In this document: positions 44,157 to 49,017 of the stretch, piece after piece
Numbering within the stretch: the stretch's first letter is position 1
Layout of the letters: every line of letters begins with the position of its first letter
Notes under the pieces: model-generated
Database searches by the model: none
Seen by the model: the letters and a program-made list of their open reading frames with translations, nothing else
What the model was told of the DNA's origin: nothing
DNA from: Helicobacter muridarum
GTDB taxonomy: Bacteria > Campylobacterota > Campylobacteria > Campylobacterales > Helicobacteraceae
DNA length: 49,017 bases
Reading direction: 5' to 3'
Assembly: GCF_000765805.2 (NCBI RefSeq)
Contig: NZ_JRPD02000014.1
Span: 1 to 49,017 of the forward strand
Translations under genes and position numbers: made by a program

Positions 44157-44210
44157 CATAGATTTATAATTAGATTTCTTCTGTAAACAGAATCTAATTA
44201 TAAATCTATG
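44157..44210. repeat. Perfect 20-bp inverted repeat with an inner palindrome
   Basis: Arms 44157-44176 and 44191-44210 are exact reverse complements. The 14-base loop holds CTGT-AA-ACAG, which pairs in turn. Possible roles: bidirectional terminator, RNA-stability element, or ends of a small non-autonomous mobile sequence. None is proved. Confidence 0.85.
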
Positions 44211-44563
44211 CGATCTTCTTATTATTTTATATTCTGAAAATTTACTAAGCAATAAAGCTTTTTACCAACGTTTTCTACTACTTGTATATTTGTATAATAT
44301 GATGTATAGAATCTACCTTTGCTATTTAAAAAAATGATTTTACATGATCTTATCAGCTTTTTAATACATAAATTTTTATTAAGCATTAAATGTTTTAAAT
44401 TATTAGATCATTTTTTATATGTGTTACAGTAGTATAGCTTCCATTATATATAATCAATCTACTATGGATAAAATATTATGAGGTATTTTCATTATCTCAC
44501 AAGGCTTGTTTGTAGATCTAAAATTAGGTAAGATAAATCTATCAATATTAGAAGTCTAAAACA

Positions 44564-44589
44564 TAATATCTATCAAGATATAGATATTA
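44564..44589 (-). terminator. Candidate terminator of the DUF302 gene
   Basis: Ten-base arms TAATATCTAT and ATAGATATTA with a 6-base loop, starting 20 bases after the stop codon. On the minus strand TGTTTTAG follows, a weak U-run. Confidence 0.4.
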
Positions 44590-44608
44590 CAAATACCAAA
44601 AATTTAGC

Positions 44609-45064
44609 TTATTTTGTAGCATTTTCTACAATTTGTGCTAAAAGCTTTGCTATATTATCTATAACTTTTTGATTTTTTATACCATATCTTTTTGCTATAT
44701 CTTTTATATCCGTGGTATTTACAAATACTTTTCCATTAGGGTCCTGCCATACAACTATTTTTAATGGTAACTCTATTGCTATATTCTGATTTTCTCTCAT
44801 TAAAGCGGTGCCAACTTTTGGGTTTCCAAATACTATTACTTTAGTTGGATTTAGCTCTTCATCTACACTACTTGCCCAATCAGAATGCTTAAATTCAGCA
44901 AATATTGTTATATTCTTCTCTTTTAGAAATTTCTCTACATTCTCAAAAGTTGTTTCAAAACTATGCCTACTTTGCATCGCTTTTTTTATATTGCTTTCTT
45001 TTGCGTCAATTATATTTGTAACCATACCAACCACCAGTATTATTGTATATATCAAATTTTTCAT
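44609..45064 (-). CDS. Exported DUF302 protein
   Basis: From the ATG at 45064 (12 codons inside the longest frame; GTGAG just upstream) the product has 151 residues with a signal peptide MKNLIYTIILVVGMVTNIIDA. The mature part (FETTFENVEKFLKEKNITIFAEFKH, VIVFGNPKVGTALMRENQNIAIELPLKI) matches the DUF302 fold, whose family members sit in the periplasm and have no proven biochemical role. It is isolated between long non-coding stretches. Confidence 0.82.
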   Translation of the reverse strand: MKNLIYTIILVVGMVTNIIDAKESNIKKAMQSRHSFETTFENVEKFLKEKNITIFAEFKHSDWASSVDEELNPTKVIVFGNPKVGTALMRENQNIAIELPLKIVVWQDPNGKVFVNTTDIKDIAKRYGIKNQKVIDNIAKLLAQIVENATK

Positions 45065-45221
45065 TATTATCTCACTTTTAGGATATTTGCCATTATACAA
45101 TGTTATTGCTTAATGTATATTGGTCTTTTCAAAATATATTACATTTGCTTATTTTATGTATTTTCATTTAATTTATTATATTACTAGGTTTATGCCAATA
45201 ATATAATTTTATCTTGGTGTA

Positions 45222-45377
45222 TTATTTGCCAACTCTTTTTACATTTTTATCTTTTGCTTCAATATAGTCACAGCCCATTACCACACAACCAAGCCTTAAC
45301 TCACTTATTCTAACTCTCTTATTTGTGCTTTTTTGTTGCTATTCCTTGTAAAGTGCATTTTTTTGCCTATTCTGCAT
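45222..45377 (-). pseudogene. Candidate pseudogene with one in-frame TAG
   Basis: A 52-codon frame starting ATG at 45377 and ending TAA at 45222 is broken by TAG at codon 13 (45339-45341). On both sides it reads like real protein: MQNRQKNALYKE, then QQKSTNKRVRISELRLGCV and VMGCDYIEAKDKNVKRVGK. The second part has two cysteines and balanced charge. I do not recognise the family. It may be a remnant of a larger gene. Confidence 0.35.
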
Positions 45378-45480
45378 TTTTATAAAATTTTTAGAATCTC
45401 TATAGACTTAAGGTAAATATACTAAGCTTTGCAGAGGTCTTTAAAAAATCTTTGCTTTTATTTGTGCTATAAAAATTTTA

Positions 45481-45706
45481 ATGATTTTAATGATATGTAA
45501 TTTAGAAGAAGAAAAACAAATTTTTAGAATTTGCTAAACTTAATGAAATGACTTTTTAAGGTGGGTAGTTTTAATGCAAATTATAGAGAGGCACTTGCAC
45601 TTGACAATGTGTGGTTAATGTTGTGTTATTGGCACTTTGGAAAAAATATATTTTAGAATTTTACAAAATCGAAAATACCAAAATAGAAATTGATAGCAAA
45701 TATTGA
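45481..45706 (+). pseudogene. Candidate decayed ORF with several frameshifts
   Basis: Successive plus-strand frames give pieces that read on in order: MILMICNLEEEKQIFRI (stop at 45535), then AKLNEMTF, then KVGSFNANYREALALDNV, then VNVVLLALWKKYILEFYKIENTKIEIDSKY ending TGA at 45704-45706. Joined, they look like a helical protein of about 70 residues. At least three shifts are needed, so the gene is dead if it was ever one. Not recognised. Confidence 0.3.
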
Positions 45707-45851
45707 CCAAAAAATATTTAATAATATAAAATACAAATTTAATGTATTTTTCTAAGCCACAATGGTAAAGAATTATAGAATCCGAGCAAATGCTCAAAAT
45801 TCTATAAGAGACACTATTAAAAAGGTAATTTAAAAACAACAATATGTAGCC

Positions 45852-47768
45852 CTAAAAACATCTCCCACTTATACATTGATTAAGTAGCTCTGGCAAAGGA
45901 ATAAGCGTATTTCCTCTCCTGCCCTCACCCTCTCCAGTGCAATCACGTACAGAAATCATAGATTCAAACTCATTCTCATGTATTCCCCTCACTTCAAAAA
46001 TACCCAAACCTAACACTTCTCTTCGTTGGCTAAAACTCCCTGCCCTCTCTAGGGCTAAATGGAGTTCATCGGCATTTCTTGCAGGAGTAAGACTTTGGGT
46101 AAAAGCCTCTAAAGTAGTTTGTATATTTGTAGGAATGGCAATCACACCATTATTTGTCCTTAATAAAACCATAGCATGCACAGCAAAACCGCTCCCAGAA
46201 GCACCTGTTCTAACATATGTCGCAAGATAGATTCTACCTGCATCTGCATTAAAGAGCCTAGAGAGTAATGTATCAACCTCCGCTGCCCTATCAACTCTGC
46301 CAAACAAATCCCATTCATATTGAGGGAGCATAGAAATAGAACCCGCATAAGCTCTATCTAATGTGCGATAAAACGCATCGCCAACAGTACTTAAGGGTCT
46401 ATTGATATATTCTGAAATATCCGCTAGGGTATCATGCAAGATAGAATGTCTTTCCCTAAAAGAAATAAAAGGGTTGGTATGGGCTGCGGTATTGAAAAAA
46501 TACCCTCCGCTAGGGCGTGTCTGATAAGGATTTTCTAGTAATTCAGCAATCATTTGGTAAGAATGCAATAAACATGTCCCACAAAACCCACTTGATGCAG
46601 GAGTGGCACCAACTCCTACAGAAGCACCCGCAGTAGTTTGAGATATGGCATAAAGCCTGTGTATCCACTCTGGGCTAAGCTCGAAATTTGAGGGAAACCA
46701 CGGGCTTTGCTTTAATCTCCTTTGTAGATTATGCCCTCCAGCAGGGCAAGATTCTAAATTAGCACCCACATTTGCATTAATAAAACGTCTCAATTCTCTA
46801 AAATCCTTATCTGTTAAAAACTCTGAAGTTTGGCTCTTGCCCGTATCTTCTGGTAAAAATGTTGGTTTAACGGCATAAGGCACGCCCCAATGTGCTCCAT
46901 ATCCAGTAACTCTTAAGATATTCCCATCTTTATCTTCAAAGGCAAATTTATTCTCTGAGATACTTATAGGATTCCAAAAAGGTTTATCTTTCTCCTTAGG
47001 TTTTGAATCACTGCATTTCCCCCAACTTATCCAATTCCAATCATTACTTCCTACATTAGAATACATACAATATAATATGCCAGCTAAGCTATTATATTGT
47101 GCTATGTATCCTCTATCTAAATTGTAATATAGGGGAGTTGTATTTTTCTGTGAAGCATCATTGTAGAGAAAATAACGCTCACTCCCTTCTTTAGTTGATA
47201 GCTCCCAAGAAAGTGAAGTAATAATACTAATATTTCCGGGTATTGCAATAGTATCCATCCATTCATTCATGGAGGGGGTAAGTTTATGTTGTTTTAGATT
47301 TTTTGCAACTCTATGCACCGCATACAAATAAGAACCATCATCTTGAATACTATAGCTTTCATCAAGGCTATAAAATATTCTATTTTTAATTTTCCATTTT
47401 TGTCTTGAATCATTAATCACACAAGGGCGAAGATAAACATAATCTGCTATCCATCTATCATAGGTAGCGACACTATCTGGAGCAGTGATACATTGCCAAA
47501 TATTATTAATATAAAAGCCTATTCTGCCAAATACATCATATCTTGCAGCTCTTGCTTCCTTTAAAGAACAATTAAGAATCCCTATATAAGAACCATTGTC
47601 TGCCCCTAAAGAAAAGGTGGGGATATAACAAAGCTTACCCGAAGAGGTATAAACCTGAATTGACCTATCTTTTGGGGTTTGCACAGGCTTTTGGATAATA
47701 GAATCTGCACCAAAAACAAAATCTGTAACAAAAAGCAATAACATCATATAAAAAAACAATTTCCTCAT
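45852..47768 (-). CDS. Secreted DUF1561 / PF07598-type protein (virulence-modifying-like, ricin-B lectin N-terminus)
   Basis: 638 residues. Signal peptide 1-20 (MRKLFFYMMLLLFVTDFVFG). Residues ~37-155 and ~195-305 look like two ricin-B-type lectin regions: SGKLCYIP, WQCITAPDS and QKWKIKNRIFYSLDESYSIQ in the first, GILYCMYSN, WISWGKCSD and NKFAFEDKDGNILRV in the second. The C-terminal part (325-638) has SGFCGTCLLHSYQMIAEL (Cys396, Cys399), GSGFAVHAMVLL (His531), GVIAIPTN (Asn548) and a tail CTGEGEGRRG...NQCISGRCF. This matches my recollection of Leptospira virulence-modifying proteins, which are reported cytotoxic. Strong ribosome site AAAGGAGG. Higher in G+C than its flanks, no immunity-like neighbour; horizontal gain is likely. 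Confidence 0.8.
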   Translation of the reverse strand: MRKLFFYMMLLLFVTDFVFGADSIIQKPVQTPKDRSIQVYTSSGKLCYIPTFSLGADNGSYIGILNCSLKEARAARYDVFGRIGFYINNIWQCITAPDSVATYDRWIADYVYLRPCVINDSRQKWKIKNRIFYSLDESYSIQDDGSYLYAVHRVAKNLKQHKLTPSMNEWMDTIAIPGNISIITSLSWELSTKEGSERYFLYNDASQKNTTPLYYNLDRGYIAQYNSLAGILYCMYSNVGSNDWNWISWGKCSDSKPKEKDKPFWNPISISENKFAFEDKDGNILRVTGYGAHWGVPYAVKPTFLPEDTGKSQTSEFLTDKDFRELRRFINANVGANLESCPAGGHNLQRRLKQSPWFPSNFELSPEWIHRLYAISQTTAGASVGVGATPASSGFCGTCLLHSYQMIAELLENPYQTRPSGGYFFNTAAHTNPFISFRERHSILHDTLADISEYINRPLSTVGDAFYRTLDRAYAGSISMLPQYEWDLFGRVDRAAEVDTLLSRLFNADAGRIYLATYVRTGASGSGFAVHAMVLLRTNNGVIAIPTNIQTTLEAFTQSLTPARNADELHLALERAGSFSQRREVLGLGIFEVRGIHENEFESMISVRDCTGEGEGRRGNTLIPLPELLNQCISGRCF

Positions 47769-48170
47769 AAAACCTCCTTTTATCTTTTATGATGAAGTAG
47801 ATAAATTAATACCTTAAAGTCTTTTAATTAAAACTTAGATCTTCAATATTAAACTTTATAATAACTCTATATTATTTTTTATAAAAAATAAAAGTCTTAA
47901 TATCAATTCATCTCTAGCACAAACAAGTAAAAATTTAAACAAAATTTAGCAAGCTTTCTTTAATGCCTTGCAATAGAGCAATTTTATATTAAAACTTACA
48001 AAGATAAAAAAGCTAGATTTAATAATTCTTAAAGCAAAATATTCCTACTACTCACATTTAGTTTCTAATGCCAATTTTTATTCCAACAAATCCTCTAAAT
48101 CCAAAATATCCCAACTAAGCCTATTCTTACCCAATCTAACTTATAATTTTTAAAACCACAAGGAGAGCCA
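47769..48170. other. Divergent AT-rich region upstream of the DUF1561 gene
   Basis: 402 bases, very AT-rich, with the AAAGGAGG ribosome site of the toxin-like gene at its left end. Several TATAAA-like minus-strand boxes occur near 47860, none with an extended TG, so I do not choose a promoter. No gene or RNA seen. Confidence 0.5.
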
Positions 48171-48815
48171 ATGATAAATGTGATTTTTGATATGGATGGG
48201 ACATTGCTTAATAGTGAGGATTGCATTTGTGCTGCAGTTGCTGAAATTCGCAAGGACAGACAATTACCAGAGATTCCAAAATCTACCATACAACACGCTA
48301 TACACACTCCCGGCATTGATTGTGCCAAAGTTTTTTATAATATTGATAATTTTCCCCACAGGAGCTACAAAGTCGGCTTTGAATCATACTTTAAAAAGCA
48401 TTATGAGCAAAATGCGGCGTTATTTGAAAACGTGCGTGAAATGCTCGAAACTTGCAAAATAAGACAATATTTTCTAGCCCTTGCTTCTAATGCTCCCCAA
48501 GAAAAACTAAAACCAATTTTGCAAAGACATAATATCGCAGAATATTTTGACATTATAATTGGCACAAACCCCGATATAGAATCTAAACCCAGCCCTATGA
48601 TGATTTACCATATCTTACAAAAAGCCCCTTTTAAGCAAAGTGTTTTTGTGGGGAATTGCCTTAAAGATGAGCAAGCAGCAGCCAATGCAAAAATCCCCTA
48701 TCTACAAGCTAAATGGAGAGAAGCTAATGCTAAAAATGAGATTCTTCAAAACAACGAGTTTTCCACAAAAGATGAGCTTTTAGCTATGCTTGAAAAATAT
48801 GAAAGTTTATTTTAA
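48171..48815 (+). CDS. HAD-superfamily phosphatase (phosphoglycolate phosphatase-like)
   Basis: 214 residues. Motif I DMDGTLLNSED with nucleophile Asp7 and acid Asp9, motif II Ser106 in LALASNAP, motif III Lys139 in ESKPSP. In motif IV the usual VGD is VGN (Asn162), with Asp166 still present four residues on. A helical cap of about 60 residues follows motif I, as in Gph/PGP enzymes. It probably dephosphorylates a small metabolite such as phosphoglycolate; substrate unproven. AAGGAG precedes the ATG. It stands alone between the toxin-like gene and a probable rRNA operon. Confidence 0.82.
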   Translation: MINVIFDMDGTLLNSEDCICAAVAEIRKDRQLPEIPKSTIQHAIHTPGIDCAKVFYNIDNFPHRSYKVGFESYFKKHYEQNAALFENVREMLETCKIRQYFLALASNAPQEKLKPILQRHNIAEYFDIIIGTNPDIESKPSPMMIYHILQKAPFKQSVFVGNCLKDEQAAANAKIPYLQAKWREANAKNEILQNNEFSTKDELLAMLEKYESLF

Positions 48816-48944
48816 TAAAATCCATAATTACCACATTCAAATTTAAACTATAAAACTTATTCTAATATGCTTTATAAAAAGATAGTAAAGGTGTCAAATA
48901 TTGAAATGTTATGGACTACCCTCTACATCCACTCCACCTCTTTC

Positions 48945-48953
48945 TGTTATAAT
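48945..48953 (+). promoter_or_regulatory. Extended -10 promoter, probably of an rRNA operon
   Basis: TGTTATAAT, an exact match. No coding frame follows inside the window; about 50 bases downstream comes a boxA-like sequence, so I infer this is the promoter of an rRNA leader. Confidence 0.6.
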
Positions 48954-49005
48954 CTACTTCATTTTTCATTCTATTCTATTTATTCTATTTGTTGTAAGAC
49001 TTTTA

Positions 49006-49017
49006 TGCTCTTTAACT
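49006..49017 (+). promoter_or_regulatory. boxA-like rRNA antitermination site
   Basis: TGCTCTTTAACT matches the boxA consensus TGCTCTTTAACA at 11 of 12 bases. boxA binds NusB-NusE in rRNA leaders. It lies at the very edge of the window, so boxC and the rRNA gene cannot be seen. Confidence 0.65.

Larger units (their letters stand above)
43831..44608. other. Long non-coding stretch with perfect inverted repeats
   Basis: 778 very AT-rich bases between dnaK and the DUF302 gene. I find no gene. It contains three inverted repeats, annotated separately (44051-44083, 44157-44210, 44564-44589). Confidence 0.6.
45065..45851. other. Non-coding stretch with decayed ORF fragments
   Basis: 787 bases between the DUF302 gene and the DUF1561 gene, both on the minus strand. 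It contains two candidate pseudogenes (45222-45377 minus, 45481-45706 plus) and a 23-codon coding-like piece at 45762-45833 (MVKNYRIRANAQNSIRDT). An imperfect hairpin (GAGCA-AA-TGCTC inside AGAAT...ATTCT, about 45777-45803) follows the DUF1561 gene and may end its transcript. Confidence 0.5.

Noticed and set aside
45615-45842. 75-codon minus-strand ORF just after the DUF1561 gene, a possible partner or immunity protein
   Set aside because: It is AT-driven (Phe/Ile/Tyr/Leu-rich), has no ribosome site, overlaps coding-like plus-strand fragments and resembles nothing known. I do not count it as a gene.

Overview
The window reads as chromosomal DNA of a Helicobacter, most likely an enterohepatic species. 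The DNA is AT-rich. Many proteins match my memory of Helicobacter families closely: PseC, CheY, HrcA of about 273 residues, the four-gene pyruvate:ferredoxin oxidoreductase, flavodoxin, and an alpha-1,2-fucosyltransferase with a poly-C tract. hisC and hisA are present; H. pylori lacks histidine synthesis, so this points away from the gastric species. Promoters follow the Helicobacter pattern of an extended -10 box (TGnTATAAT) with no clear -35. I saw no tRNA, complete rRNA, CRISPR array, transposase or phage gene.

Layout. 0.5-4.6 kb (minus): pseC, a D-2-hydroxyacid dehydrogenase, trmD and the phase-variable fucosyltransferase, with degenerate intergenic repeats around the last. 4.7-7.6 kb (plus): transaldolase, folD, a 15-base poly-C tract and rsmG. 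7.6-9.4 kb (minus): TauE/SafE permease and inorganic pyrophosphatase. 9.5-11.9 kb (plus): polyprenyl diphosphate synthase and hemA, overlapping by one base. 12.1-12.7 kb (minus): rplU-rpmA. 12.8-15.4 kb: a membrane protein and a Uup-like ABC-F ATPase. 15.4-21.7 kb: feoA, then hisC-fliF-fliG-fliH-hisA-cheY, with flagellar motor genes between two histidine genes. 21.8-25.2 kb (minus): three poorly known small proteins (Cys-rich exported, TM2, zinc-ribbon-like) and a soluble PAS-PAS chemoreceptor with an internal perfect 122-bp repeat. 25.4-30.4 kb: pgk, HU, gap, fldA and a class V aminotransferase. 30.5-35.9 kb (minus): an MHS transporter, an outer-membrane barrel protein, a TolC-family protein and a GltS permease with an exported SH3b-like domain fused to its N-terminus. 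36-39.8 kb (minus): a small protein and porCDAB. 40.4-43.8 kb (plus): a CIRCE operator and hrcA-grpE-dnaK.

43.8-49 kb is the accessory part: long non-coding stretches with perfect inverted repeats, a DUF302 protein, decayed ORF fragments, a large secreted protein of the DUF1561 / PF07598 type (Leptospira 'virulence-modifying' family: signal peptide, two ricin-B-like lectin regions, Cys-rich C-terminal domain) and a HAD phosphatase. The last 75 bases carry an extended -10 promoter and a boxA-like antiterminator, so an rRNA operon probably starts just beyond the right edge.

The strongest candidates for less-described biology are the DUF1561 toxin-like gene in its decayed, AT-rich surroundings, the SH3b-GltS fusion next to a TolC-like gene, the two homopolymeric C tracts, and the recently duplicated PAS sensor.
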